A DNA stretch of 64,000 nt from Thermovenabulum sp049723235 (GTDB lineage Bacteria > Bacillota > Thermosediminibacteria > Thermosediminibacterales > Thermosediminibacteraceae), in contig NZ_JBNARB010000005.1 of NCBI RefSeq assembly GCF_049723235.1, positions 62,001 to 126,000 on the forward strand. Direction: 5' to 3'. Positions within the stretch are counted from its first letter, which is position 1. Each line of letters opens with the position of its first letter. The notes beneath the pieces are model-generated. The model was not told where the DNA came from. It did not search any database and saw only the letters and a program-made list of their open reading frames with translations. A program made the position numbers and the translations under genes. Shown here one piece after another: positions 34,479 to 43,015 of this stretch.

Positions 34479-35252
34479 TTGCAGGATAAGTATTACGAAT
34501 TTATTGAAAAAATAAATAAAATAACAGGAATTAACCTTTCTTTATATAAGGAAAAACAGATGAAGAGGCGTATAGAATCCTTTATCAGAAGGCATGGCTT
34601 TGAGGAATACGATGATTATTATAAATATATTAAAGATGATCAAAATAGGATAAGGGAATTCTTGAATTATCTTACAATAAATGTTTCAGAATTTTTCAGG
34701 AACCCCGCACAATGGGATATATTAGAAAAAGAGATTATTCCCAATCTAATTTTAAGCAAAAATTCATTGAAAGTTTGGAGTTCGGCTTGTGCAAGCGGAG
34801 AAGAACCTTATTCAGTAGCTCTTTTATTCAAAAAGATGAATTATAACAAAGCAGAAATAATAGCCACTGATATTGATGAGGATGCTTTGGAAAGAGCAAA
34901 AAAAGGCATTTATTATGAAAAACTAATTTCAAATGTACCTGAAGATTTAAAAAAGAAATTCTTTATTAAAAGAAAGGAAGAATATGAAATATCTGCCGAG
35001 ATAAAAAATATGGTGAAATTTATGAAATTGAATCTTTTAACCGATCCATTTCCGAAGGGGATTCATTTAATTTTATGCAGAAATGTTTTAATATATTTTA
35101 CTGAAGAAGCAAAAGAAATGATTTACAAAAAATTTCATGAATCCTTAGCTGATGACGGAATTTTGTTCGTAGGAAGTACGGAACAAATAATTATGCCTCA
35201 GAGATTTGGATTTTCCAGTATAAAAAGCTTTTTTTATAAAAAAATTTCATAA
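34479..35252 (+). CDS. cheR: CheR-type chemoreceptor methyltransferase
   Basis: SAM-dependent methyltransferase of 257 residues that methylates receptor glutamates. An N-terminal helical domain (about 1-75, with YKEKQMKRRIESFIRRHGF) is followed by the SAM domain: VWSSACASGEEPYSVALLF near 97, ATDIDEDALERAK near 130 and LCRNVLIYF near 200. The TTG at 34479 is favoured because GAGGGG lies six bases upstream; a TTG at 34476 and an ATG at 34461 are also in frame. It stands 29 kb from the cheA-cheD block. Its 3' end overlaps the convergent sigma-54 activator by 19 bases. Confidence 0.9.
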   Translation: MQDKYYEFIEKINKITGINLSLYKEKQMKRRIESFIRRHGFEEYDDYYKYIKDDQNRIREFLNYLTINVSEFFRNPAQWDILEKEIIPNLILSKNSLKVWSSACASGEEPYSVALLFKKMNYNKAEIIATDIDEDALERAKKGIYYEKLISNVPEDLKKKFFIKRKEEYEISAEIKNMVKFMKLNLLTDPFPKGIHLILCRNVLIYFTEEAKEMIYKKFHESLADDGILFVGSTEQIIMPQRFGFSSIKSFFYKKIS

Positions 35253-36673
35253 GTTTCTTTTTGAATGCCGTATTTTTTTATTCTATATTGTAAAGATTGC
35301 CTTTTTAATCCCAATTTTTCAGCAGCCCGGGTGATATTGCCCTGGCATTCCCGCAATGTGTCAATTATTAATTTTCTTTCAAAATCATCCAATTGCTTTA
35401 AGGCAAAACTTTTTTGAGAAATTGTGTTGTCCATCAAAGCTTCATTTAAAAAATTGAAACTTACATATTTTAAAGAGTCAAAAGTTATTATTCCATCATC
35501 CTGACAATTCATTAAGCCTTCTATAAGGTGCTCTAATTCTCTTATATTTCCGGGCCATGAATATTGTAAAAATAAATCCATTAGCTTTTTATCGATTCCT
35601 TTTATGTTTTTACCGAATTTTTTATTGTACTTTTCAATAAAATGGTTCACAAGTAATATTATATCTTCTTTTCTATCTCTAAGAGGAGGAATTTCGATAT
35701 ATATTACACTTAACCTGAAAAATAAGTCCTTTCGTAAACGTCCAGTTTTTAATAGAATTTCAGGTTTTTCGTTAGTAGTAGCTATAATCCTTACATCAAC
35801 CGGTATATCGTATGCTGCGCCAATTCGCCTTACTACACCTTCCTGCAGTACTCTTAATAGCTTACTTTGAAGGTTTAAGCCCATACTGTTAATTTCATCC
35901 AATAATAGAGTTCCACCATCCGCTTGTTCAAATAACCCTGGTTTATTTTCTGCGCCGGTAAAACTTCCCTTTGTAGTGCCGAAAAGAAGAGCTTCTAATA
36001 AAGATTCGGGTAAGGCTGCACAGTTTTGAGCAATAAAAGGACCATCTTTCCTGGGGCTTTCTGCGTGAATGCTTTGAGCAAAAAGTTCTTTACCTGTACC
36101 AGTTTCTCCATAAATTAAAATTGAAGAAGAGGTTTTAGAAACTTTTTTAGAAAAAGCTATCAATTCTTTTATCTTTTTATTCTCGCCGATTATAGAACTA
36201 AAATTATATTTCAAGGAAATATTATTATCCTTTAAAGTTTTTGCTCCCGAAGCTATTTGTCTTAGCTCTACCACTTTTTCTGCAAGGTGGTAAATATTAG
36301 TAATATCCCTGGATATTTCAAAAGCACCGATTATGTTACCTTTTTCGATAATAGGAAAGGTGGTATTTACCGCTTTAATTTCGTTTCCTAAAAAACTTCG
36401 ATATCGCTGATATCTTTTTAAAACCGGCTTTCCCGTTTTTAGCACCTGGCATATTGTGCTTTCTTCGGGAGATAAAGAAGGGTAAACCTCAAATAAGTTT
36501 TTACCAATAACCTTATCGGGATCTATCCCTTCAAATTTTCCCAATATTTTGTTGTAGAACAATATTTTGAAATTATTATCGACAATTATTATACCCTCAT
36601 CAAGAGAGTTAAATATCCTCTTTATTGAATCATAAGAAAAAATGTTATGAAGTTGTTTCTCTATATCGTACAT
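35234..36673 (-). CDS. Sigma-54-dependent activator with PAS domain, RocR-like
   Basis: Protein of 479 residues. A PAS sensor domain (about 15-125) precedes the AAA+ domain, with Walker A GETGTGKELFAQSIH near 190, the sigma-54 contact loop GSFTGA near 240 (GAFTGA in most relatives) and Walker B GGTLLLDEINSM near 259. The C-terminal Fis-type helix-turn-helix is in NITRAAEKLGLKRQSLQYRI. RocR and relatives control arginine or amino-acid catabolism. ATG at 36673 is favoured; TTG at 36685 and GTG at 36682 are in frame. No -24/-12 promoter is seen next to it; the closest sigma-54 promoter is at 40742. Confidence 0.9.
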   Translation of the reverse strand: MYDIEKQLHNIFSYDSIKRIFNSLDEGIIIVDNNFKILFYNKILGKFEGIDPDKVIGKNLFEVYPSLSPEESTICQVLKTGKPVLKRYQRYRSFLGNEIKAVNTTFPIIEKGNIIGAFEISRDITNIYHLAEKVVELRQIASGAKTLKDNNISLKYNFSSIIGENKKIKELIAFSKKVSKTSSSILIYGETGTGKELFAQSIHAESPRKDGPFIAQNCAALPESLLEALLFGTTKGSFTGAENKPGLFEQADGGTLLLDEINSMGLNLQSKLLRVLQEGVVRRIGAAYDIPVDVRIIATTNEKPEILLKTGRLRKDLFFRLSVIYIEIPPLRDRKEDIILLVNHFIEKYNKKFGKNIKGIDKKLMDLFLQYSWPGNIRELEHLIEGLMNCQDDGIITFDSLKYVSFNFLNEALMDNTISQKSFALKQLDDFERKLIIDTLRECQGNITRAAEKLGLKRQSLQYRIKKYGIQKETYEIFL

Positions 36674-37032
36674 ATATATCACCAATAAAATATTTCTATA
36701 TTATTAATTTATTTCCTTCTTTAAGCATAATATTTCCCGGGGCATAGCAATATTTGACAGTATTTTAAAAAAGACAAATAAAACTTAGAAGGATATAAAA
36801 TAATGTCATATTATGGAGGTTATAAAACAAATTTTTATTTTTTCATATAACGATTATTACATGCTCCGTTTAAAGCTCATGTTAAGCCAAAAGCTTTAAA
36901 TCCTGGTCCTTCTTTAGCTAAGGACGTTTTTATTAAAGTGTGGAATAGGAAATATTTAAAAACTGGGCAAACTAAATTGAAACCGTGTTGAAATAATTGA
37001 AACCAGGGGTTAAAAAGAATTTAGACACTTAT
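36674..37032. other. Gap without a supported gene
   Basis: About 360 bases upstream of the RocR-like gene and downstream of the tRNA cluster. An open frame of 46 codons without a start codon (36851-36991) could be a decayed coding remnant. The 10-mer AATTGAAACC occurs twice, at 36975-36984 and 36995-37004. I see no RNA gene or clear promoter here. Confidence 0.5.
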
Positions 37033-37066
37033 AAAAAAAGAACCCCCGGTGAAGATCCGGGAGTGC
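37033..37066 (-). terminator. Distal terminator of the tRNA operon
   Basis: Read on the minus strand, CCCGG and CCGGG (plus positions 37057-37061 and 37045-37049) form a stem followed by a seven-T run (37033-37039). Confidence 0.7.
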
Positions 37067-37128
37067 TTTGATATAAATGTGACCTGAAATGTGACCATTT
37101 CACATATATTGCCAGAATAAAAGGCATG

Positions 37129-37154
37129 AAAAAACCTCCCTTTTCAGGAGGTTT
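37129..37154 (-). terminator. Proximal terminator of the tRNA operon
   Basis: On the minus strand AAACCTCC pairs with GGAGGTTT, followed by T; plus positions about 37131-37154, twelve bases after the 3' end of tRNA-Lys. Confidence 0.8.
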
Positions 37155-37165
37155 ATGTCTTACTA

Positions 37166-37241
37166 TGGTGGGCCATGTAGGCTTCGAACCCACGACACCC
37201 TGATTAAGAGTCAGGTGCTCTACCAACTGAGCTAATGGCCC
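37166..37241 (-). tRNA. tRNA-Lys (CTT)
   Basis: A 76-base cloverleaf on the minus strand with encoded CCA. The acceptor GGGCCAT pairs with ATGGCCC, the D-arm reads TAGCTCAGTTGGTAGAGC, and the anticodon loop is CTCTTAA (anticodon CTT). T-arm GTGGGTTCGAAGCCTAC. Last gene of a four-tRNA operon. Confidence 0.95.
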
Positions 37242-37249
37242 ACATTTAA

Positions 37250-37335
37250 TGGTGGAGAGAGGTGGATTCGAACCACCGAAGGCATCGCCAGCAGATTTAC
37301 AGTCTGCCCCCTTTGGCCAGCTCGGGAATCTCTCC
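37250..37335 (-). tRNA. tRNA-Tyr (GTA)
   Basis: An 86-base minus-strand tRNA with encoded CCA and the long variable arm of the tyrosine class. The anticodon loop CTGTAAA gives GTA. The acceptor stem is GGAGAGA with TCTCTCC. Eight bases separate it from tRNA-Lys. Confidence 0.95.
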
Positions 37336-37345
37336 ACTTACTTAA

Positions 37346-37421
37346 TGGAGCCGACGATGGGACTCGAACCCGCAACCTGCTGATTACAAGTCAGCTGCTC
37401 TGCCAATTGAGCTACGTCGGC
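37346..37421 (-). tRNA. tRNA-Thr (TGT)
   Basis: A 76-base minus-strand tRNA. The acceptor GCCGACG pairs with CGTCGGC, the anticodon loop CTTGTAA gives TGT, and CCA is encoded. Part of the same operon. Confidence 0.95.
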
Positions 37422-37430
37422 ATAAAATTT

Positions 37431-37507
37431 TGGTGGGCCCACTAGGACTCGAACCTAGAACCGACCGGTTATGAGCCGGTTGCTCTGACCGATTGAGCTA
37501 TGGGCCC
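37431..37507 (-). tRNA. tRNA with anticodon CAT (elongator Met or Ile2)
   Basis: A 77-base minus-strand tRNA with encoded CCA; the acceptor is GGGCCCA with TGGGCCC and the anticodon loop is CTCATAA. It is not the initiator (the first pair is G-C). The C4-G69 and C5-G68 pairs would suit a lysidine-modified tRNA-Ile2, but an elongator Met is equally possible by eye. First gene of the operon. Confidence 0.88.
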
Positions 37508-37520
37508 GAACGCAATTTAT

Positions 37521-37549
37521 AGTATACATGAAATTAAAAAATTCGTCAA
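37521..37549 (-). promoter_or_regulatory. Promoter of the tRNA operon
   Basis: On the minus strand, TTGACG (37549-37544) and TATACT (37526-37521) are 17 bases apart, 13 bases before the first tRNA. Confidence 0.85.
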
Positions 37550-37636
37550 TACTTACAAATAAAATTTTTAGTTATAAAATTTGAAGGAAACTAATAATAG
37601 TTGTAGAAGTTATATATTGGAAGGGAGGCAAAAAAA

Positions 37637-38686
37637 TTGGATATTAAAGATTTATTAAAGGAAATAATAACAGATCATACTCCTTCCGGAAGGGAACCGG
37701 AGGCTGCTTTTAAAGTAAAAGAATTGTTCGGTAAATTTTTTGATGAAGTTAAGGTAGATAAACTGGGAAATATTATAGGAAAAAAGACGGGAAAAGACTC
37801 TAAATTTAAAGTTATGATTGCTGCTCATATGGATGAAATTGGCATGATGGTTACAAAAATTGAAGAAAAGGGCTTTATTAGGTTTACATTTGTGGGTGGA
37901 ATAGACCAAAGGATATTACTGGGTCAGGAGGTTTTAATTCACGGTAAAGAAATTGTTCCCGGTATAATAGGAAGTAAACCACCTCATTTGCAGGAACCAG
38001 ATGAAAAAAGTAAAGCTTTGAAAAAAGAAGATTTATTTATTGATACAGGGCTTTCCTACGAAAAAATTAAAGATATTGTAAGTGTGGGAGATTTTATTAC
38101 TTTTAAGAGAAGACCTGTGGAACTTTTGAATAATCATTTTGCTTCTAATGCACTGGATGATAAGGCCGGTATAGCAGCAATATTATGCTGTATAGAAGAG
38201 CTAAAGAAATTAATTTTTTCCGCCGATGTGTATGGAGTAGCTACTGTACAGGAAGAAGTAGGCTTAAGAGGGGCGATAACCTCGACTTATGGTATATATC
38301 CCGATATAGGTATTGCAGTAGATGTCGGTCATGGAAATATTCCAGATTTGCCCGAAGAAGAAACTTTTAAATTGGGAAAAGGTCCTGTAATAGCTTTAGG
38401 TCCCAATATTCATCCAAAAATTTATGAAAGATTGAAAAACTTAGCCGATGAATATAAAATACCTTATCAGATTGACCCAAATCCGTCCTATACGGGAACG
38501 GATGCCTGGTCAATTCAGATAACTCGAGCCGGAGTTCCGACAGGGCTAATTTCTATACCTCTTAGATATATGCATACTACCGTGGAAACATTAAATACTG
38601 AAGATATTAAACTGATTGGAAGATTGCTTGCATTGTTTATAGCTTCTGTGGATACGGAATTTGTGGAGGGATTAAAATGTTATTAA
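37637..38686 (+). CDS. M42 family aminopeptidase (first of three)
   Basis: Metallopeptidase of 349 residues in the glutamyl aminopeptidase/FrvX family, whose members form tetrahedral dodecamers and digest peptides. Two-metal-site residues are visible: His in AAHMDEIGMMV near 57, bridging Asp in NALDDKAGIAA near 177, the Glu pair in TVQEEVGLRG near 209, Asp in AVDVGHGN near 232 and the last His in YMHTTVE near 319. TTG start with GGGAGG upstream. Overlaps the second copy by ten bases, so the three genes form one operon. Confidence 0.92.
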   Translation: MDIKDLLKEIITDHTPSGREPEAAFKVKELFGKFFDEVKVDKLGNIIGKKTGKDSKFKVMIAAHMDEIGMMVTKIEEKGFIRFTFVGGIDQRILLGQEVLIHGKEIVPGIIGSKPPHLQEPDEKSKALKKEDLFIDTGLSYEKIKDIVSVGDFITFKRRPVELLNNHFASNALDDKAGIAAILCCIEELKKLIFSADVYGVATVQEEVGLRGAITSTYGIYPDIGIAVDVGHGNIPDLPEEETFKLGKGPVIALGPNIHPKIYERLKNLADEYKIPYQIDPNPSYTGTDAWSIQITRAGVPTGLISIPLRYMHTTVETLNTEDIKLIGRLLALFIASVDTEFVEGLKCY

Positions 38687-39693
38687 AAAGACTTTCTGAA
38701 GCTGCAGGTGTTTCGGGAAATGAAAATGAGGTGAGAGATATTTTAAGAGAGGAATTAAAGGGATATGCAGAAATTAGAACGGATGCTTTGGGAAATCTTA
38801 TATTTGAAAAAAAGAATAAGAGCAAAAGACCAAAAATAATGCTGGCAGCACATATGGATGAAGTAGGGTTAATGATAACCTCTATATTAAAAAATGGTTT
38901 TTTAAAGTTTGAAACTGTGGGAGGCATTGATGAGCGGGTACTTGTTTCAAAGATAGTTACAATAGGCCCAAATAAGGTTTTCGGAGTTATAGGTGCAAAA
39001 CCCATTCACAGGCAGGAACCTAAGGAAAGGGAAAATGCATTAAAAATAAAAAATCTTTATATAGATATAGGTGCTAAAGATCAAGAGGATGCGGAAAAAA
39101 AAGTAAAAATTGGCGATTACGCTTGCTTTAATACGGAATTTGAAATATATGGTGACAGTATTGTAAAAGGAAAGGCTTTAGATGATAGAATCGGATGTTT
39201 TGTGGTAGCGGAAATAATAAAGAGGAATTATGAGGTGGAAATTAGCGGGGCTTTTACTGTTCAAGAAGAGGTTGGATTGAGAGGTTCTGGAGTTGCAGCA
39301 TACCAATTAAAGCCCGATGTTTGTATAGTGGTGGAGGGAACTTTTGCTTCCGATGTTCCCGGTATGAAAGAAGAAGAATATAATACTTTACTTGGCAGGG
39401 GACCGGCGATAACTACAATGGATAGAAGCTTTATTGCTGATAAACGTTTAAGGGATAGGGTATTTGAAATAGCAAAGAAAAATAACATCGTATGTCAGCC
39501 AAGAAGGACAAATTTAGGAGGTACCGATGCGGGTAGAATACAATCTATTGAAGAAGGGATACCGACAATAGTTATTTCCGTTCCTACGAGGTATATTCAT
39601 TCACCCGTTAGTATTGCTGATCTTAATGATATTAATAATACGATTTCCTTGGTCGATGCTTTAATAAACGATTTTCAAGAAAGGGGAATATAA
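38677..39693 (+). CDS. M42 family aminopeptidase (second of three)
   Basis: Paralogue of 338 residues with the same layout: AAHMDEVGLMI near 54, KALDDRIGC near 169, TVQEEVGLRGSG near 194, VVEGTFASDVPG near 220 and RYIHSPVS near 309. The fourth ligand position is Glu here, where the first copy has Asp, a difference used in the family to separate substrate types. ATG at 38677 overlaps the end of the first copy; the third copy starts one base after its stop. Confidence 0.92.
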   Translation: MLLKRLSEAAGVSGNENEVRDILREELKGYAEIRTDALGNLIFEKKNKSKRPKIMLAAHMDEVGLMITSILKNGFLKFETVGGIDERVLVSKIVTIGPNKVFGVIGAKPIHRQEPKERENALKIKNLYIDIGAKDQEDAEKKVKIGDYACFNTEFEIYGDSIVKGKALDDRIGCFVVAEIIKRNYEVEISGAFTVQEEVGLRGSGVAAYQLKPDVCIVVEGTFASDVPGMKEEEYNTLLGRGPAITTMDRSFIADKRLRDRVFEIAKKNNIVCQPRRTNLGGTDAGRIQSIEEGIPTIVISVPTRYIHSPVSIADLNDINNTISLVDALINDFQERGI

Positions 39694-39694
39694 A

Positions 39695-40672
39695 GTGAAA
39701 GATTTAGTAAAAATTTTAACCGAATCTTACGGTCCTTCAGGGAATGAAGAAAAAATACGAAATATTATAAAAGAATTGGTGGAGCCTTATGCAGATGAAA
39801 TTAAAATAGATGCAATGGGCAACTTGATTATTCGAAAAAGAGGCCCGGGAAAGAAACTAATGTTTGCTGCTCATATGGACGAAATAGGACTAATAGTAAC
39901 TAATATTGATGAAAAAGGTTTTATAAGGTTTTCTAATATAGGAGGAGTATCTCCCCATGGGTTATTGGGGGAAAGGGTAATATTTGAAAACGGTACGGTA
40001 GGGATAATAGGAGTTGAAAAATTGGAAGACATTAAAGAGCTGAAGATGAAAAGACTTTATATTGATATAGGAGCATCATCGAAAGAAGAAGCAATGGAAA
40101 AAGTTAATATTGGTGATATGGCAACATACTACCGGGAATGCACTTTCCTTGGTAAAAATATCTCTGCAAAATCTTTGGATGATAGAGCCGGATGTGCTGT
40201 ACTTATAAAAGTGCTTAAAGAAGTAAAAAATCCAAAATATGATGTATATTTCGTGTTTACAACTCAGGAAGAAGTAGGCACAAGAGGTGCCAGGACTTCG
40301 GCTTATGCAATTGAACCGGATCTTGCAATTGCTGTGGATGTTACCTTATGCGGAGATACTCCTGAAGGAGAAAAAATTGCAGTGGAACTCGGCAAGGGGC
40401 CGGCTGTTAAAATAAAAGATATGAGTGTTTTGAGCCATCCCGAAGTAAAACAGCTTTTAATTGATACTGCAGAAAAAAATAAAATTCCATATCAGAAGGA
40501 AGTATTGGATCTGGGTGGTACCGATGCGGGTGCAATACATCTTACAAAAGAGGGTGTACCCTCCGGCGGAATTGCAATACCCACAAGATATGTTCATACG
40601 CCATCCGAAATGGTTAATTTAGATGATTTAGAGAATACCGTGAAACTAATAATAGCTTTAATTGAGCAATAA
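39695..40672 (+). CDS. M42 family aminopeptidase (third of three)
   Basis: Paralogue of 325 residues with AAHMDEIGLIV near 55, KSLDDRAGCA near 161, TTQEEVGTRGA near 189, AVDVTLCGDTPEG near 212 and RYVHTPSEM near 301. GTG start at 39695, AAGGGG upstream. The copies differ clearly from each other, so the duplication is old. In TET peptidases separate paralogues have acidic, basic or hydrophobic residue preference; which copy does which here is open. Confidence 0.92.
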   Translation: MKDLVKILTESYGPSGNEEKIRNIIKELVEPYADEIKIDAMGNLIIRKRGPGKKLMFAAHMDEIGLIVTNIDEKGFIRFSNIGGVSPHGLLGERVIFENGTVGIIGVEKLEDIKELKMKRLYIDIGASSKEEAMEKVNIGDMATYYRECTFLGKNISAKSLDDRAGCAVLIKVLKEVKNPKYDVYFVFTTQEEVGTRGARTSAYAIEPDLAIAVDVTLCGDTPEGEKIAVELGKGPAVKIKDMSVLSHPEVKQLLIDTAEKNKIPYQKEVLDLGGTDAGAIHLTKEGVPSGGIAIPTRYVHTPSEMVNLDDLENTVKLIIALIEQ

Positions 40673-40741
40673 CTGTTAAATCAAAGTCTTATGTTTTTTA
40701 GCTTAATTTTTTTTAAAATAAAAAGGCAAAAAATTATAAAA

Positions 40742-40757
40742 TGGCATAAATATTGCA
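40742..40757 (+). promoter_or_regulatory. Sigma-54 promoter of the kor operon
   Basis: TGGCATAAATATTGCA has GG and GC at exact -24/-12 spacing and matches TGGCAC-N5-TTGCW in all but one core base. It lies 65 bases before korD, in the only gap of the region. A matching site is at 52613. Confidence 0.82.
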
Positions 40758-40822
40758 TTAGTATTAAAGCTTAGAAAATAATATAATTAACTTATTATTA
40801 TCAGATTTTTGGAGGGGTTAAA

Positions 40823-41044
40823 TTGAGAAGACGATTTAAAGTTAAGATTAATGAACAAAGGTGTAAAAAATGTGGAATCTGTGTAGCATTTTGTCCTAAA
40901 AAAGTTCTAAGAATAGAAATGAATACTTTTCCTATTGTAGATAAGGAAGAAGAATGCATAGGATGCAATTTATGCTATTTGAGATGTCCGGATATTGCTA
41001 TTTTTGTAGAAGAAAAAGGCGAAGGGGTGATTTTAAATGCATGA
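40823..41044 (+). CDS. korD: 2-oxoacid:ferredoxin oxidoreductase, ferredoxin (delta) subunit
   Basis: Small 2[4Fe-4S] ferredoxin of 73 residues. Ligand sets are CKKCGICVAFCPKKV near 14-28 and CIGCNLCYLRCP near 46-57. It forms the first gene of a korDABC operon and passes electrons from the TPP subunit to free ferredoxin. TTG start with GGAGGGG upstream; overlaps korA by eight bases. Confidence 0.93.
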   Translation: MRRRFKVKINEQRCKKCGICVAFCPKKVLRIEMNTFPIVDKEEECIGCNLCYLRCPDIAIFVEEKGEGVILNA

Positions 41045-42164
41045 AGACATTAAATTCCTTCAAGGGAACGAAGCCTGTGTGGAAGGTGCCCTAAAGGCAG
41101 GCGCAAGGTTTTATGCGGGTTATCCCATAACTCCTTCTTCCGAGATAGCAGAGCTCGCATCAATAAGGCTTCCTTCAGAAGGGGGAGTATTTATTCAAAT
41201 GGAAGATGAAATAGCGAGTATGGCAGCTTTGGTAGGGGCTTCTTTTGCAGGTGCAAAAGCTTTTACAGCTACCAGCGGCCCGGGATTTTCACTTATGCAA
41301 GAAAATATTGGACTTGCAATAATGACCGAAGCACCATGTGTCGTAATCAACGTGCAAAGAAGTGGTCCGAGCACGGGACTTGCTACAAAACCAGCTCAAG
41401 CGGATGTAATGCAAGCCCGGTGGGGTACTCATGGAGACCATGCTGCAATCGTACTTGCACCTGCAACGGTGCAGGAGTGCTATGATTTAATAATTTATGC
41501 CTTTAACTTTGCTGAAAAATACAGAACACCAGTCATATTTTTATCGGATGAGATTGTAGGCCATATGAGAGAAAAAGTCGTATTGCATAGTAATATACCT
41601 ATTGTACAAAGAAGAATGCCCAATATTGATCCTGAAAAATATAGACCTTATGAACCTGAAAAAACGGGTGTGCCACCTTTGGCTTATTTTGGAAGCGAGT
41701 ATACCTTTCATGCCTCCAGCTCCATGCATGATGAAACTGGTTTTCCAAACAACTCTCCACAAAATGCTGAAAAGGTAATTAAAAGGTTATATAATAAGAT
41801 TTACCAAAATAAGGAAGATATAATAATTACTAAGGAATTTTATACAGAAGATGCTGAAATACTGTTGATTTCTTTTGGAGCATCTGCCAGAAGTTCCAGG
41901 GAAGCCGTTAATATTTTAAGAAAACAGGGGAAAAAAGCAGGTCTTTTACAATTGAATACCCTGTGGCCTTTTCCTGATGAAAAAGTAAAAAATTTAGCTG
42001 ATAAGGCAAGAATAGTAATTGTACCGGAAATGAACTTAGGGCAAATTATAGGAGAAGTTCAAAGGGTGTTAAATAACGGTATACCTGTTGTAGGGGTTAA
42101 CAAAGTAAATAGTGAAATAATAACCCCCCTTGAAATAATTGAGAAGATTAAGGAGGTTATATAA
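41037..42164 (+). CDS. korA: 2-oxoacid:ferredoxin oxidoreductase, alpha subunit
   Basis: Subunit of 375 residues. The start GNEACVEGALKAGARFYAGY and PITPSSEIAEL are the usual alpha-subunit opening, and GPSTGLATKPAQADVMQARW near 112-131 is the conserved core. With KorB, C and D it makes acyl-CoA, CO2 and reduced ferredoxin from a 2-oxoacid. Motif order fits 2-oxoglutarate type best, but branched-chain 2-oxoacid use is possible. Confidence 0.93.
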   Translation: MHEDIKFLQGNEACVEGALKAGARFYAGYPITPSSEIAELASIRLPSEGGVFIQMEDEIASMAALVGASFAGAKAFTATSGPGFSLMQENIGLAIMTEAPCVVINVQRSGPSTGLATKPAQADVMQARWGTHGDHAAIVLAPATVQECYDLIIYAFNFAEKYRTPVIFLSDEIVGHMREKVVLHSNIPIVQRRMPNIDPEKYRPYEPEKTGVPPLAYFGSEYTFHASSSMHDETGFPNNSPQNAEKVIKRLYNKIYQNKEDIIITKEFYTEDAEILLISFGASARSSREAVNILRKQGKKAGLLQLNTLWPFPDEKVKNLADKARIVIVPEMNLGQIIGEVQRVLNNGIPVVGVNKVNSEIITPLEIIEKIKEVI

Positions 42165-42165
42165 G

Positions 42166-43002
42166 GTGGCAAGAAACGTATTTGACTATATCATTGAAGA
42201 AAAACTACCTTTTTTTTGGTGTGAGGGATGCGGTAACGGAATAATATTGAAAACTATTGCTAAGGTATTTGCAGATTTAAATTTAGATCCTCGTGAAATT
42301 GTTGTTGTCACTGGAATAGGATGCTGGGGAAAGGCGGATGATTATTTATCGGTTAACAGCCTTCATGTAACTCATGGCAGAGCACTGCCTGCTGCTACGG
42401 GAGTTAAGCTGGTAAATCCCAACTTGAAAGTCTTAGCTTTAATGGGAGATGGAGATGGGTTGACCATAGGAGGTAATCATTTTATTCATGCAGCCAGAAG
42501 AAATATTGATATTACCGCAATTATTTCAAATAACTTCAATTACGGTATGACCGGAGGACAAGTATCGGGTACCACACCGGAAAGAAGCGTTACCAGCACA
42601 TCGAGATTTGGTTCTGTTGAGCCCCCCTTTGATGTAGTTAATTTAGCAATTGCTGCAGGAGCAAGTTATGTGGCCAGGGCTACCGTATATCACGTTAATT
42701 TGTTAGAAAAATATATAAAGAATGCCATCATGAAAAAAGGTTTTTCGGTGGTGGATGTAATAAATGTATGCCCCACTTATTTTGGAAGACTCAATAAAAT
42801 GAAGACTTCTGTGGAAATGATGGAGTTTTTAAGGGATAATAGCACATTTAATAAAAATGAAGGAGATATTAACTCAAATAAGTTTGCTCTGGGAGAATTT
42901 GTGAATATTGAGAAACCGGATTTTTCCACAAAGTACTTAGAGGTTCAAAAACAAGCGAAGGAAAAAATATCTTCCCTTGAGCAAGATTCTGGTGCAAGGT
43001 AG
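42166..43002 (+). CDS. korB: 2-oxoacid:ferredoxin oxidoreductase, beta (TPP) subunit
   Basis: TPP-binding subunit of 278 residues. The early WCEGCGNG element (near 19-26) and the TPP/Mg motif GDGDGLTIGGNHF near 98-110 with NNFNYGMTGGQ near 131 are present. The GTG at 42166 follows AAGGAGG with a short spacer; an ATG at 42139 in frame lies within korA and is unlikely. Overlaps nothing downstream; korC follows after 13 bases. Confidence 0.93.
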   Translation: MARNVFDYIIEEKLPFFWCEGCGNGIILKTIAKVFADLNLDPREIVVVTGIGCWGKADDYLSVNSLHVTHGRALPAATGVKLVNPNLKVLALMGDGDGLTIGGNHFIHAARRNIDITAIISNNFNYGMTGGQVSGTTPERSVTSTSRFGSVEPPFDVVNLAIAAGASYVARATVYHVNLLEKYIKNAIMKKGFSVVDVINVCPTYFGRLNKMKTSVEMMEFLRDNSTFNKNEGDINSNKFALGEFVNIEKPDFSTKYLEVQKQAKEKISSLEQDSGAR

Positions 43003-43015
43003 GAGGGGTATTAGT

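Noticed and set aside
36715..36770. Possible -24/-12 element upstream of the RocR-like gene
   Set aside because: TTGC with a TGTCA nearby was tested on the minus strand, but the spacing is two bases off and GG is missing.
36975..37004. Two AATTGAAACC copies 20 bases apart, like the end of many CRISPR repeats
   Set aside because: Only two short copies with no repeat unit of 24-37 bases and no spacer pattern; no cas genes in the window.
37029..37337. Minus-strand open frame of 102 codons across the tRNA genes
   Set aside because: It runs through tRNA-Lys, part of tRNA-Tyr and two terminators; the open frame is by chance.
38185..38370. 61-codon frame within the first M42 gene
   Set aside because: Different frame of a gene with all active-site motifs intact; Cys/Arg/Tyr-rich composition is typical of out-of-frame reading.
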